Shown: positions 19,719-28,983, counted from the first letter of the stretch. The stretch: 64,000 bases of DNA from Vulcanococcus limneticus LL (GCF_002252705.1 NZ_NQLA01000011.1:1-64000); one strand, 5' to 3'. Made by a program: numbers and translations. The notes: generated by a model from the sequence alone, not told the origin.

Positions 19719-20954
19719 ATGCCCGAACCTTTCCCCACGCCCCCATTGTCCGCCGCCGACTCCCACAGCCCGGCCGCGCCCCGGCTCCCCGGCCGGCTGC
19801 CCGACCTCTGGGCCCACCCCCGGCAGCGCGCCTGGGTGGAGGTGGATGAGGCGGCGATCACGGCCAATGCCCGGGCCCTGCGGGCCGCCCTGACGCCGGC
19901 TACGGAGCTGATGGCGGTGGTCAAGGCCGATGGCTACGGCCATGGGGCCTTGCCCGTCGCCCGCGCCGCCCTGGCCGGCGGGGCCAGCTGCTTCGGGGTG
20001 GCCACCCTGCAGGAGGGCTTGGAGCTGCGCCAGGCCGGCATTGAGGCACCCGTGCTGGTGCTCGGCAACCTCACCCAGCCCGAGGAGCTGCGCACCTGTC
20101 TGCACTGGCAGTTGATGCCCACCCTCAGCGGCATGCGCGAGGCCCTGCTCTGCCAGAACATCGCCGCCGGCAGCGGCCGCGCCATGGCCGTCCACCTGAA
20201 GCTCGACACCGGCATGGCCCGGCTCGGCGCCGACTGGCAGCAGGGGCCCCGCCTGGTGGAGGCCATCGCCGGCCTCGATGCGGTGCAGCTGGCCGGCACC
20301 TACTCCCACCTGGCCGCCGCCGATGCCCCCGAGGGCGATGAGGGCCTCACCCGCCTGCAGCAGCAGCGCTACGAGCAGGTGCTCAGGTCCCTGGCCGATC
20401 GGGGCCTGGACCCCGGCACCCGCCACCTGGCCAATTCGGCTGGCACCCTGCGCAGCCCCGCCCTTCACTTCGATCTGGTGCGGGTGGGACTGGCCCTCTA
20501 CGGCCACCGTCCCGGCCCCCACCTGGGCGGCGCCCTGCCCTTGCGACCGGCGATGCGGGTGCGGGCGCGGGTGAGCCTGATCCGTGAGGTGCCTGCTGGG
20601 GTGGGGGTCAGCTATGGCCATCGCTTCATCACCCGCCGGCCCAGCCGCCTGGCCGTGGTGGGGATCGGCTATGCCGACGGCGTGCCGCGGCTGCTCTCCG
20701 ACCGGCTGGAGGTGCTGTTCGGCGGGCGGCGGCTGCGGCAGGTGGGGGCGATCACCATGGATCAGCTGGTGCTCGATGCCACCGACGTGCCGGAGCTGGA
20801 TGTGGGTGGCGTCGTGACCCTGCTGGGAGAGGAGGGGGATGCCGCCATCGGCCCCGAGGCCTGGAGCGAAACCTGCGGCACCATCCCCTGGGAGATCCTC
20901 TGCGGCTTCAAGCACCGGCTGCCGCGCCTCGCCAAGGACGGGGCCGAGGGCTGA
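19719..20954 (+). CDS. alr: Alanine racemase
   Basis: 411 residues. The PLP-lysine motif is MAVVKADGYGHGALPVA, the catalytic tyrosine lies in VSYGHRFITRRP, and KLDTGMARLG is conserved. It makes D-alanine for peptidoglycan. The first ~30 residues are a proline-rich, non-conserved leader, so a later start is possible, though no better ATG was seen. Confidence 0.95.
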   Translation: MPEPFPTPPLSAADSHSPAAPRLPGRLPDLWAHPRQRAWVEVDEAAITANARALRAALTPATELMAVVKADGYGHGALPVARAALAGGASCFGVATLQEGLELRQAGIEAPVLVLGNLTQPEELRTCLHWQLMPTLSGMREALLCQNIAAGSGRAMAVHLKLDTGMARLGADWQQGPRLVEAIAGLDAVQLAGTYSHLAAADAPEGDEGLTRLQQQRYEQVLRSLADRGLDPGTRHLANSAGTLRSPALHFDLVRVGLALYGHRPGPHLGGALPLRPAMRVRARVSLIREVPAGVGVSYGHRFITRRPSRLAVVGIGYADGVPRLLSDRLEVLFGGRRLRQVGAITMDQLVLDATDVPELDVGGVVTLLGEEGDAAIGPEAWSETCGTIPWEILCGFKHRLPRLAKDGAEG

Positions 20955-20972
20955 TAGGCTTTGCGAGCCGCT

Positions 20973-21061
20973 GGAGAGGTGGCTGAGTGGTTGAAAGCGG
21001 CTCCCTGCTAAGGAGTTACAGGAGGCAACTTCTGTCGAGGGTTCGAATCCCTCCCTCTCCG
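20973..21061 (+). tRNA. tRNA-Ser(GCT)
   Basis: 89 bases with acceptor GGAGAGG/CCTCTCC and G discriminator, the T arm GGGTTCGAATCC, and anticodon loop CTGCTAA (anticodon GCT, reads AGC/AGU). The long variable arm between anticodon and T stems is typical of class II serine tRNAs. No CCA is encoded. Confidence 0.95.
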
Positions 21062-21065
21062 TTCC

Positions 21066-21101
21066 AAAACCAAGTTCCGATCCTGCCGGAACTTGGTTTT
21101 C
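21066..21101. terminator. Bidirectional terminator after tRNA-Ser
   Basis: A perfect 14-bp stem, AAAACCAAGTTCCG (21066-21079) with CGGAACTTGGTTTT (21087-21100), and a 7-base loop. The T run on one side and A run on the other allow termination of tRNA-Ser on the plus strand and of the serine hydrolase gene on the minus strand. Confidence 0.88.
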
Positions 21102-21126
21102 TTGTGAGTGGTTCTCCGCTGTTCGG

Positions 21127-22107
21127 TTAGGCGGTGGCCGTGGACGACTCGATCGTGGCCTCCTCCGCCAGCCGGCAGCTGGCGGCCAGGGCCCGGGTCA
21201 GCTCCGGCAACAGCGTCGCGTCCTGGGCCCGCTCACTCCCCTCGCTGAAGATCACCAGCAGGAAGGGCCGATGGCCCTCCAGTTCCACGTAGGCGGCGTC
21301 GTGTTGGGCCTGGGTCATCCAGCCGGCCTTGCTCCACAGCCGGGCATCCAGGGGCAGGCCGCCGCCGATGAAGCCATCCACCTGGTTCTCGGGATCGGCG
21401 GCCCGTTCAGCGGGATCCAGGGAGCGGGCCAGCAGCTCCTGCATGCGGATGCAGGCCGGTGGCGACACCAGCGCCCCCGCCATCACCCCGTGCAGCACCC
21501 GGGCCGTGAGGTCGGTGCTGAGGCGGTTGCGGTTCTGCAGCTGCTCCCCGTAGGACTGGCGCTCGCGGCCGTAGGGTCCGTCGCCCCAGGTCTTCTGGCA
21601 GGCGTTGCAGCCGGCCCACTCCGGCCAGCCCAGGCCCTCGAACCACGCGTTCACTAGCTGGCGTTGTGCGCTCCACTGGGCGAAGGCGGCCGGCGGCAGC
21701 TCCGGGCCGCTGCTGGTGCCGCTGAGCAGGTCGACTACCAGGCCGGTGGCGTCGTTACTGGAGTCGCGGATCATGTCCGCCAGGGCGCGGCGTAGCTCGG
21801 GGCCTTCGCCGATCAGCTGGCGTTGCAGCCAGGCCTCCGCGGCCACCAGGTAGAGCAGCTTCACGACGCTGGCTGGATAGCGGGGGCGTTCGCCGTTCCA
21901 GGCCGCCCCGGCCACGGGCCGCTGCCAGAAGCCCGCGGCATCGAAGTCGCTGCTGGCGCCGGCGGCGCTCTGGCGCAGCGAGTGTCCATAGCGCAGCCAG
22001 GTCACCGACAGCTGCTGGCCCAGGCCCGGGCGGCCCTGGGCCTCGAGGGCGCCAATCTGATCGGCGAGGATCCGTTGCATGGCCCCATCCGGGCTGTAGA
22101 ACCCCAT
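21127..22107 (-). CDS. Class A beta-lactamase-like serine hydrolase
   Basis: 326 residues from ATG 22107 (MGFYSPDGAMQRILADQIGA). It carries the SxxK motif in RYPASVVKLLYLVAAEAWLQ (Ser80, Lys83), SSN in MIRDSSNDATGLVVDLL, and SKAGW in place of the KTG triad. No clear signal peptide is seen from this start. Beta-lactamase or a D-Ala carboxypeptidase-like role are both possible; many cyanobacterial members are uncharacterised. It starts 17 bases from the divergent NlpC/P60 gene, suggesting a shared cell-wall theme. Confidence 0.85.
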   Translation of the reverse strand: MGFYSPDGAMQRILADQIGALEAQGRPGLGQQLSVTWLRYGHSLRQSAAGASSDFDAAGFWQRPVAGAAWNGERPRYPASVVKLLYLVAAEAWLQRQLIGEGPELRRALADMIRDSSNDATGLVVDLLSGTSSGPELPPAAFAQWSAQRQLVNAWFEGLGWPEWAGCNACQKTWGDGPYGRERQSYGEQLQNRNRLSTDLTARVLHGVMAGALVSPPACIRMQELLARSLDPAERAADPENQVDGFIGGGLPLDARLWSKAGWMTQAQHDAAYVELEGHRPFLLVIFSEGSERAQDATLLPELTRALAASCRLAEEATIESSTATA

Positions 22108-22124
22108 CGCGGCCCCTGCTGGCA

Positions 22125-22952
22125 ATGGCGAGATTAGGCATGTCGGCGGGGGCGCATCCCGGCCAGGGGCCCCCGGCCCTGGGCTCCTTGGACTTGGTGG
22201 CCTCCCTGGGGCCCGGCCAGCCTGCTGCCCCCGAGCTGCTGCGGCCCGGGAGCCGCTGGCGCCTGGCCGCGCCGCTGGATCTGCGCAGCAGCCCCCGGGG
22301 GGCAGGCCTGGCCACCCAGGCTGCGGCGGGGCGCTGCCTGCAGGTGCTCCAGGCCCCCGGCGATTGCGGCTCCCCTGTCCCGGGCCGCCTGCGGGTGCGC
22401 CTGCTGGAGGATGGCTACCCCGGCTGGCTGGCGGCCGAGGAGCTGCTCGGCATCGCCTTCGCCAGCGGCCCCCACCGCCCCCGTCTGCTGGCGGCGCCCG
22501 CCATCGCCGCGCGCCTGCCCCATGTGCTGGCCTTCGCCGAGGCGGCCCGGCGGCGGCCCAACCGCTACCTGTGGGGCGGCAGCCTCGGGCCCGACTTCGA
22601 CTGCTCCGGCCTGCTCCAGACCGCCTTCGCGGCCGCCGGCATCTGGATTCCGCGCGATGCCTACCAACAGGAGCGCTTCTGCCAGTCCGTGGCGGTGCGG
22701 CCCGGCCACTACGCCCTGCTGCGGCCCGGGGACCTGATCTTCTTCGGCAGTCCCCAGCGTTGCAGCCACGTGGGCCTGTACCTCGGCCAGGGCCGCTATC
22801 TGCACAGCTCCGGCCGCGAGCACGGCCGCGACGGCCTCGGCATCGACAGCCTCGATCCCCAGGTGGGCGATCCGGTGTCGGTGCACTACCGGCTGGAGCT
22901 GCGTGGCGCTGGTCGGGTGGTGCGCTGCCATGACGGCACCCCCCTTCCCTAA
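22125..22952 (+). CDS. NlpC/P60-family cell-wall peptidase
   Basis: 275 residues. An SH3-like N-terminal part (GSRWRLAAPLDLRSSPRG) precedes a C-terminal NlpC/P60 domain: RYLWGGSLGPDFDCSGLLQT holds the catalytic Cys and SHVGLYLGQGRYLHSSGREH the catalytic His. Such enzymes cleave peptidoglycan stem peptides. An alternative start is ATG 22140. Its promoter region is shared with the divergent serine hydrolase. Confidence 0.9.
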   Translation: MARLGMSAGAHPGQGPPALGSLDLVASLGPGQPAAPELLRPGSRWRLAAPLDLRSSPRGAGLATQAAAGRCLQVLQAPGDCGSPVPGRLRVRLLEDGYPGWLAAEELLGIAFASGPHRPRLLAAPAIAARLPHVLAFAEAARRRPNRYLWGGSLGPDFDCSGLLQTAFAAAGIWIPRDAYQQERFCQSVAVRPGHYALLRPGDLIFFGSPQRCSHVGLYLGQGRYLHSSGREHGRDGLGIDSLDPQVGDPVSVHYRLELRGAGRVVRCHDGTPLP

Positions 22953-22989
22953 GTTGCTGCGGCAGTTGCTCCGATCCGGCCCGCCCCCG

Positions 22990-24009
22990 ATGAGTGAGCA
23001 TCCGCCGCACCATCCCAGCCCCAGCCCCAACCCAACTGCCCTGGCTGGCGCCGCCCTGGAGCTCTCAGTGGTGGTGCCCCTCTACAACGAGGCCGAGAGC
23101 CTGCCGCTCCTGGTGGAGAAGCTGCTGGCGGCGCTGCGGCCCCTGGGCCGCCCCTTCGAACTGGTGCTGGTCGACGACGGCTCCAGTGACGGCACGGCTG
23201 AGGTGCTGAAGCAGCTGGCGCCTGCCACCCCCGAGCTGGTGGCGGTGCTGCTGCGCCGCAACTACGGCCAGACCCCGGCCATGGCGGCTGGCTTCGACGC
23301 CAGCCGCGGCGCCGTGATCGTGACCCTCGATGGCGACCTGCAGAACGATCCGGCCGACATCCCGATGCTGCTGGCCGAACTGGAGCGGGGCTTTGACCTG
23401 GTGAGCGGCTGGCGCCACCAGCGCCAGGACAACACCGTGAGCCGGCTCCTGCCCTCCAAGGTGGCCAACCGCCTGATCGCCCGCGTCACCGGCGTGCGCC
23501 TGCACGACTACGGCTGCTCGCTTAAGGCCTACCGCCGCGAGCTGGTGGACGACATGAACCTCTACGGCGAGCTGCACCGCTTCCTGCCCGCCCTGGCCTT
23601 CATCGAGGGGGCCCGGATCAGCGAGGTGAAGGTGAACCACAGCGCCCGCCAGTTCGGCCAGAGCAAGTACGGGATCGACCGCACCTTCCGGGTGCTGATG
23701 GACCTGCTCACCGTGTGGTTTATGAAGCGCTTCCTGACCCGGCCGATGCACGTCTTCGGCTTCTGGGGGCTCGCTTCGATCGCCCTCGGCCTGGTGCTGA
23801 GCCTCTACCTCGTGGCCGAGAAGCTGTTCGCGGACGCCGACATCGGCAACCGCCCCCTGTTGCTGGTGGCGGTGCTCGCCCTGATCGCCGGGGTGCAGCT
23901 GTTCTGCTTCGGCCTGCTGGCGGAGCTCCAGATGCGCACCTACCACGAGAGCCAAGGGCGCCCGATCTACAGGGTGCGCGCGACGTTGCGGGGCAGCCTC
24001 GGCGGTTGA
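22990..24009 (+). CDS. Family 2 glycosyltransferase, GtrB/DPM1-like, membrane-anchored
   Basis: 339 residues from ATG 22990; ATG 22930 inside the preceding gene is an alternative. GT-A signature: LSVVVPLYNEAESLPLLVEK, LVDDGSSDGTAEVL, VTLDGDLQNDPADIP, and HDYGCSLKAYRREL. Two C-terminal membrane segments (GLASIALGLVLSLYLVAEKL and LLLVAVLALIAGVQLFCFGL) match polyprenyl-phosphate glycosyltransferases that load a sugar onto undecaprenyl phosphate. The sugar is not predictable. Its 3' end overlaps the opposite-strand gene by 43 bases. Confidence 0.9.
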   Translation: MSEHPPHHPSPSPNPTALAGAALELSVVVPLYNEAESLPLLVEKLLAALRPLGRPFELVLVDDGSSDGTAEVLKQLAPATPELVAVLLRRNYGQTPAMAAGFDASRGAVIVTLDGDLQNDPADIPMLLAELERGFDLVSGWRHQRQDNTVSRLLPSKVANRLIARVTGVRLHDYGCSLKAYRRELVDDMNLYGELHRFLPALAFIEGARISEVKVNHSARQFGQSKYGIDRTFRVLMDLLTVWFMKRFLTRPMHVFGFWGLASIALGLVLSLYLVAEKLFADADIGNRPLLLVAVLALIAGVQLFCFGLLAELQMRTYHESQGRPIYRVRATLRGSLGG

Positions 24010-24500
24010 GGCGCCACCGCCGCCTGGCTGCGGCCGCGGAAGGCCTCCATGGCCCGGGCCGCCAGGCCAGCCACCACCGGATCGGCATCCCGCAGGCCCA
24101 GCTGCACCAGCGGCAGGGTGGCCCGATCGCCCCAGGCGACGCAGCGGGCCAGGGCGCGGCGGCGGGCTGTGCCTGCTGCGGTGAAGTCCGCCTTGAGCTG
24201 GCGCAGCAGGGCTGCGCGGCTGGGGGCATCGAGGGGGCGCTCCAGGGGCCAGCCCAGGACGAGCTCTGGATCCGATGGGTCCCCGGCGGAGGGCTCGGCC
24301 GAATCCGCTGCGGCCGCGCCGCCGGCTTGAGCGCTGGCCGCCCCGGTGCCGCCCGTCGCGATCAGGGCCATCTGGGTCCGGTTCAGGGCCGCCACGGCCG
24401 CGGTGTCGGTGGAGCGGATCAGCGCCGGCCGGCGGCGGCCCAGCAGCCAGGCAGCCACCAGTACGGCGGAGACGACGGCGCCACCGAGGGCCTGGGACAT
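23967..24500 (-). CDS. HEAT-repeat-like protein with N-terminal membrane anchor
   Basis: 177 residues from ATG 24500. One N-terminal hydrophobic segment (LGGAVVSAVLVAAWLLGRRR) is followed by an Ala/Gly-rich linker and a helical C-terminal part, LARCVAWGDRATLPLVQLGL and DADPVVAGLAARAMEAFRG, reading like one or two HEAT repeats. No enzymatic motif is present. The position beside psaI/psaL is recalled from other picocyanobacteria. Function unknown. Confidence 0.7.
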   Translation of the reverse strand: MSQALGGAVVSAVLVAAWLLGRRRPALIRSTDTAAVAALNRTQMALIATGGTGAASAQAGGAAAADSAEPSAGDPSDPELVLGWPLERPLDAPSRAALLRQLKADFTAAGTARRRALARCVAWGDRATLPLVQLGLRDADPVVAGLAARAMEAFRGRSQAAVAPQPPRLPRNVARTL

Positions 24501-24666
24501 GACGAATACCGAGGGGCGGGCAGGGGGCGGATGGGGTGTGGCGGGACAGCCGATGGGGCGGGGGCGGGACTGCGGATTGAACTTTTATGTCGCCACCCAA
24601 GCCCCCCAAGAGCAGCTCTGGAGGTGATCCGTACAGTGCCGACGGTAGCTGTATTGGCCCACGCTG
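24501..24666 (+). promoter_or_regulatory. Putative psaI-psaL promoter region
   Basis: An AT-rich island, TTGAACTTTTATGT (24577-24590), stands out from the GC-rich surroundings 80-90 bases before psaI and could hold -35/-10 elements. The AGGTGATC stretch nearer the gene does not resemble a canonical element. No HLR1 (RpaB-type) repeat was found by eye. Confidence 0.3.
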
Positions 24667-24783
24667 ATGACCGGAGATTTCGCCGCCGCCTGGTTGCCCT
24701 CGGTGTTCGTGCCCCTTGTTGGGTTGCTCGGCCCCGCGGTGGCCTTTGCCCTGCTGTTCAACGTGGTTGAAGCCCGCGACTGA
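24667..24783 (+). CDS. psaI: Photosystem I subunit VIII
   Basis: 38 residues: a single membrane helix, [20 protein letters not shown], followed by [10 protein letters not shown]. PsaI sits at the trimerisation side of photosystem I and helps hold PsaL. The short gene lies 43 bases before psaL, the usual pairing. Confidence 0.95.
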   Translation: MTGDFAAAWLPSVFVPLVGLLGPAVAFALLFNVVEARD

Positions 24784-24826
24784 TTCCGCCGCGCGTCCAG
24801 CCCCAGCCAACCGACCTTCCCCACCG

Positions 24827-25318
24827 ATGACCGTGACCCCCGTCGCCGACCCGACCGTCGGCAATCTGGCCACCCCCGTCAATAGCAGCTACTTCGCCAA
24901 GGCGTTCCTGAACGCCCTGCCGGCCTACCGCCCCAGCCTGTCGCCCAACCGCCGCGGCTTGGAGATCGGTGCTGCCCACGGCTTCTTCCTCTACGGGCCC
25001 TTCGCCATCACCGGCCCCCTGCGCAACACCGACTACGCCAGCACCGCCGGCCTTCTCGCCGCCATCGGCCTGGTGTCCATCCTCACCGTGGGGCTCTCCC
25101 TCTACGGCACCGCCGGCACGGGTCCCAACGTGCAGCCGGCTGATGCCACCATCGACAATCCTCCGGCTGACCTGTTCACCAAGGCCGGCTGGGCGGAGTT
25201 CGCCAGCGGCTTCTGGCTGGGTGGCACCGGCGGCGCGGCCTTCGCCTGGTTCCTGGCCGGCACTTCGGTGGTGGCTCCTCTGGTGAAGATCGCCGGTGGC
25301 GTCTGGAGCGTTGGCTGA
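24827..25318 (+). CDS. psaL: Photosystem I subunit XI
   Basis: 163 residues from ATG 24827 ([20 protein letters not shown]). Conserved [20 protein letters not shown] and [20 protein letters not shown], and a C-terminal membrane helix. PsaL forms the centre of cyanobacterial PSI trimers. The longer frame upstream overlaps psaI and is not used. Confidence 0.97.
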   Translation: MTVTPVADPTVGNLATPVNSSYFAKAFLNALPAYRPSLSPNRRGLEIGAAHGFFLYGPFAITGPLRNTDYASTAGLLAAIGLVSILTVGLSLYGTAGTGPNVQPADATIDNPPADLFTKAGWAEFASGFWLGGTGGAAFAWFLAGTSVVAPLVKIAGGVWSVG

Positions 25319-25360
25319 CCTCCCCCTCTTGGGCTGCTCCTGCTGCCCCATCGTTCTGCA

Positions 25361-25385
25361 AACCCCGCTGCGGCGGGGTTTTTTC
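25361..25385 (+). terminator. Intrinsic terminator after psaL
   Basis: AACCCCGC (25361-25368), TGCG loop, GCGGGGTT (25373-25380), then TTTT. Ends the psaI-psaL transcript. Confidence 0.88.
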
Positions 25386-25489
25386 ATGGCCGCGCCCGGC
25401 GGCGCCCGGTACTCTGGAGCCCGGCGGCCCGACTGGGTTGTGCCGCCGTGCCAGTTGTGCTGTGGCAGGCGAATCTTGGGTGTGGTGAG

Positions 25490-25996
25490 ATGTCTCGTCG
25501 GCTGCTGAGGGCCCTGCTCGGTGAGCGGTACCGCGGTGGGGAGCAACGTCAGCGGCAGCAGCAGCAGGCCAGCCAGCACGACACCCTGCTGGACGGGGCC
25601 TTGCGGCGTGACGGCTCCTCCCGCCGCAGCGAGCACAACCGGCGTGCCCACCGGCGGCGGCTGGCTCCGATCGGAGCCGCTGCGGTGCGCGGTGTGCTGC
25701 TTCTGGAGGATGGCCAGCGGCTCTGCGGCAGCCTCTGGGACCTCAGTGAGGGCGGCCTCTGCCTGGCGGTTCAGGGGCACCTCTCGGCCAGCTGCGGTGC
25801 CTGCGGCCAGGTGTTGCTCTACGACCCGGTGGGGCCTGAGAGCGTGAGCATGGCGGTGGAGATCCGCTGGCTGGGCAGCAAGAGCCACGATGCCTTCCTC
25901 GGGCTCTGCTTCAGTGGCGGCGCCCAGCTGCCAGAGGGCACCTTCCTCGACGCCTACCTCGATCACCACTGGAGCGATCTGGGGCGTGAGTCTTAG
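25490..25996 (+). CDS. PilZ-domain protein
   Basis: 168 residues from ATG 25490; GTG 25448 is an alternative. A basic Gln/Arg-rich leader runs to about residue 65, then RRAHRRRL (RxxxR-like) and SLWDLSEGGLCL (D/NxSxxG) form the c-di-GMP-binding signature. It closely resembles two other PilZ proteins in the window (36427 and 57800), including a C-terminal LPEGTFLDAYL block. Its stop codon overlaps, tail to tail, the stop of the GGDEF-EAL gene on the other strand. Confidence 0.88.
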   Translation: MSRRLLRALLGERYRGGEQRQRQQQQASQHDTLLDGALRRDGSSRRSEHNRRAHRRRLAPIGAAAVRGVLLLEDGQRLCGSLWDLSEGGLCLAVQGHLSASCGACGQVLLYDPVGPESVSMAVEIRWLGSKSHDAFLGLCFSGGAQLPEGTFLDAYLDHHWSDLGRES

Positions 25997-28983
25997 CCAG
26001 TCCGCTCCTGGTTCCGTTGGACGGCGACGGTGGCGGCGCCCGCCCGCTCGCGCTGGGTGTAGGCCATGAACTCCTCGGGGGGCAGGGGCTTGGCGAACAG
26101 ATAGCCCTGGATCTCATCGCAGCCCTGCTGCTGCAGAAAGCGCCGCTCCTTGAGGCATTCCACCCCCTCGGCCAAGGTGCGGATCCCCATGCCCCGCGCC
26201 ATGTTGACGATGCCGGTCACGATGGCGCGGGCGTCGGCGTTGACGTTCAGATCGCGGATGAAGGAGGCGTCGATCTTGAGCTTGTAGGCCTTGAGCTGGC
26301 GCAGGTTGCTCAGTGAGGAATAGCCGGTGCCGAAGTCGTCGATGGCGAAGCGGATGCCGAGCAGGCCGAGCTGATGGATCGTGTGCCTGGCGGCCGCTGG
26401 GTTTTCCATCGTGGCGTTCTCGGTGAGTTCGAGCTCCAGCAGATCGGCGGGCACGCCGGCCCCGGCCAGCAGGGTGGCGGTCCGTTCGGCCAGATCGGCC
26501 TGGCGGAACTGCAGCGCTGAGAGATTCACGGCGATGCGGGGCGGTGCCAGGCCCGCTTCGATCCACCGCTGCAACTGGTGGATCGCCTCCGCCAGCACCC
26601 AGCTGCCGATCGGCAGGATCAGCCCGTTGCGCTCGGCCACGGGGATGAACTCCGCCGGGGAGATCGGGCCCAGCTCCGGATGCTGCCAGCGCAGCAGGGC
26701 TTCCGCCCCGAGCACCGCCCCAGTGGTGGTATCCACCTGGGGTTGGTAGACCACCCTGAATTCGTCGCGCTCAAGGGCGAAGCGCAAGGCGTTGGACAGC
26801 TGCATGGTGCGGGCCGTGCGGGCCTGCAGCTCGTCGGTGAAAAAGCGGTAGCCATTGGGCTGCTCCTGCTTCACGTCGTGGAGCGCCAGGCTCGCCTTGC
26901 GGGCCAGCAGGTCGCGGTCGCGGCTGTCCTCCGGGGCCATGGCAATCCCCACCGAGGCGGTCACGACCACCTCGTGGCCGTCGTCGTGCCAGGCCTCGGC
27001 CACGGCGGCCTGCAGTGTGGTGGCCACGATCGCCGCGTCGCGTGGTGTGAGCTTCGGCAGCACGATCAGGAATTCATCGCCACCCACGCGGGCGATCACA
27101 TCGGAGCTGCGCAGCGTGCGGCGCAGCCGCTGGGCCGTCTCCACCAGCAGCCGGTCGCCGGCTTCGCTACCCAGCGAGTCGTTGATCACCTGGAAGTGAT
27201 CCAGGTTGAGCAGCATCACCGCCACAGGCTGCTGTTCCCGCAGGCAGCTGCTGAGCACGAACTGGAACTCCTGGTTGAGTAGGTCGCGGTTGGCCAGGCC
27301 CGTGAGCTGATCGAAGTGGGCGAGCCGCTCCACTTCCTGCTCCGCCTGCTTGCGCGAGGTGATGTCGCGGGAGACGCCGTGAAATTCCGGCCGGCCGCTG
27401 GAGCCCTGCGGCACCAGGCTGATCGAGCTCTCCACCCACACGGCGGTGCCGTCGCGGCGGCGCAGCTCTATCTCCTCGAGCGGCAGGCTGATCGGGCTGG
27501 CCCCGTGGCCCCGCTCCTGCCAGTGGCCGTAATCGAGCTGGCGCTGTTGCCGCCAGAGCCGGAACCGGGGGCCGAAGGCCCGCAGCGGCAGCCCCTGTAG
27601 CACCTCCTCGGGGGCATAGCCCCAGAGCTGCTGCACCGAGGGGCTGAAGTAGAGCGGCCCGAGGCTCTCCGCCTCGATCCGCCACACCACGTCGTTGATG
27701 GTTTCGGTGAGCTCCCGGTACTGGCGCTCGCTCTGGAGCACCGCCTCGCGCAGCTGCCCCTGTTCGGCCTCGTAGGCAAACCGATCCAGGGCCAGCTCCA
27801 GGTCCGTGGCCATGTCGAGCAGCAGCCGCTGCACGCTGGCGGTGAAGGCGTTGGCTTCGCTGGCATAGAGCGTGAGGGCGCCGATGTTGCCCCCCCCACG
27901 GTGCAGCGGCAGCGAGGCCGAGGCCTTCCAGCCAAACAGCTCGCCCCGCCGATGCCAGGGGGCGGTGGCCGGATCGTGCTGGTAGTCCTGGCACCAGAAG
28001 GGCCGGTCATCGCGGATCGCGGAGCCGGTGGGGCCCTGGCCGTAGGGGCTGTCCGCCGCGACCGAGATCTGGATGTCCGTCAGGTAGTCGGTGCCCACGC
28101 CGGCCCAGGCCAGGGGTTTCACCCGCCCGCAGGCGGGATCCACCAGGCCGATCCAGGCCATGCGCAGCACCCCGGTGCTGATGGCCTCGTCGCAGATGCG
28201 CTGCATCAGCTCGGCCTCGCTGCGGCTGGCGAGGATGGCGTCGTTGCAGCGGCTGAGGATGGTGTAGAAGCGGATCTGGCGCTGCAGTTCCTCCAGGGCG
28301 AGCTTGCGTTCGTGGATGTCGCGGGAGATCACCACATAGGTGTCCGGCGCACCAGGACCGCCGGGCTTCTTGGCCATCGACACCTCAAACCAGCGCTCCC
28401 CCTCCGGCAGGGGCAACAGGATCTGGTGGCCCCTGGCGCTGCCCCGCCGATCGGCTTCGGCCAGAGCCTCCAGGCAGGTGGCGGCGGCGGCGGGCGGCAT
28501 CACGTCGTGCACGCTGCGGCCGATCAGCAGCTCCCGCTTGACCACCAGCTGCTGGGGATCCAGGGCCTGCACGGTCAGGTACCGCCCTTGGCGATCCAGT
28601 TCGAACAGCAGGTCGGGGACGGCCCGGAGGGTGGCGAGGGCCTGGGTTTCGCTGTGTCGCAGCTCCTGCTCGCTGTGGCGCAGATGGCGGCGCAGCTGGG
28701 CGTTCCAACCGAGCAGGCCGGCGCAGAGCAGTGCCAGACCACCGATCAGGGGAACCGCCCCTGGGGGAGCAAGGTTTGCCTGGCCCTGCGCCGCGCTCAC
28801 CGGCCGCTGGCGTTCCGGCGGGGGCGGCAGCGGGGTGAGGCTCCGGCGAGAAATGTCCTGCTCTGGCATGGCATGCCCAGCCAGAGCACCGGGCAGGGCC
28901 AGGAACCCCAGCAGCACCGGTCGCACTCCCAACGCTCTGTGTCGTCGTGGCGGTCGCCCGAAAGCCAGTGCCACCGTCCCCAT
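25993..28983 (-). CDS. PAS-GAF-PAS-GGDEF-EAL sensor protein
   Basis: 996 residues. Two hydrophobic segments near the N-terminus (PVLLGFLALPGALAGHA and AVPLIGGLALLCAGLLGW) frame a short periplasmic loop. Then come a PAS (~105-230), a GAF (~240-400), a second PAS (~420-560), GGDEF (~570-730) and EAL (~745-980). GGDEF motif GGDEF and an RSSD I-site are intact, but the usual DLDHFK is NLDHFQ, losing a metal-binding Asp. EAL residues are complete: EALLRW, VNLSALQF, DDFGTGYSSL, KLKID, EGVE. So c-di-GMP hydrolysis is more likely than synthesis. Confidence 0.92.
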   Translation of the reverse strand: MGTVALAFGRPPRRHRALGVRPVLLGFLALPGALAGHAMPEQDISRRSLTPLPPPPERQRPVSAAQGQANLAPPGAVPLIGGLALLCAGLLGWNAQLRRHLRHSEQELRHSETQALATLRAVPDLLFELDRQGRYLTVQALDPQQLVVKRELLIGRSVHDVMPPAAAATCLEALAEADRRGSARGHQILLPLPEGERWFEVSMAKKPGGPGAPDTYVVISRDIHERKLALEELQRQIRFYTILSRCNDAILASRSEAELMQRICDEAISTGVLRMAWIGLVDPACGRVKPLAWAGVGTDYLTDIQISVAADSPYGQGPTGSAIRDDRPFWCQDYQHDPATAPWHRRGELFGWKASASLPLHRGGGNIGALTLYASEANAFTASVQRLLLDMATDLELALDRFAYEAEQGQLREAVLQSERQYRELTETINDVVWRIEAESLGPLYFSPSVQQLWGYAPEEVLQGLPLRAFGPRFRLWRQQRQLDYGHWQERGHGASPISLPLEEIELRRRDGTAVWVESSISLVPQGSSGRPEFHGVSRDITSRKQAEQEVERLAHFDQLTGLANRDLLNQEFQFVLSSCLREQQPVAVMLLNLDHFQVINDSLGSEAGDRLLVETAQRLRRTLRSSDVIARVGGDEFLIVLPKLTPRDAAIVATTLQAAVAEAWHDDGHEVVVTASVGIAMAPEDSRDRDLLARKASLALHDVKQEQPNGYRFFTDELQARTARTMQLSNALRFALERDEFRVVYQPQVDTTTGAVLGAEALLRWQHPELGPISPAEFIPVAERNGLILPIGSWVLAEAIHQLQRWIEAGLAPPRIAVNLSALQFRQADLAERTATLLAGAGVPADLLELELTENATMENPAAARHTIHQLGLLGIRFAIDDFGTGYSSLSNLRQLKAYKLKIDASFIRDLNVNADARAIVTGIVNMARGMGIRTLAEGVECLKERRFLQQQGCDEIQGYLFAKPLPPEEFMAYTQRERAGAATVAVQRNQERTG

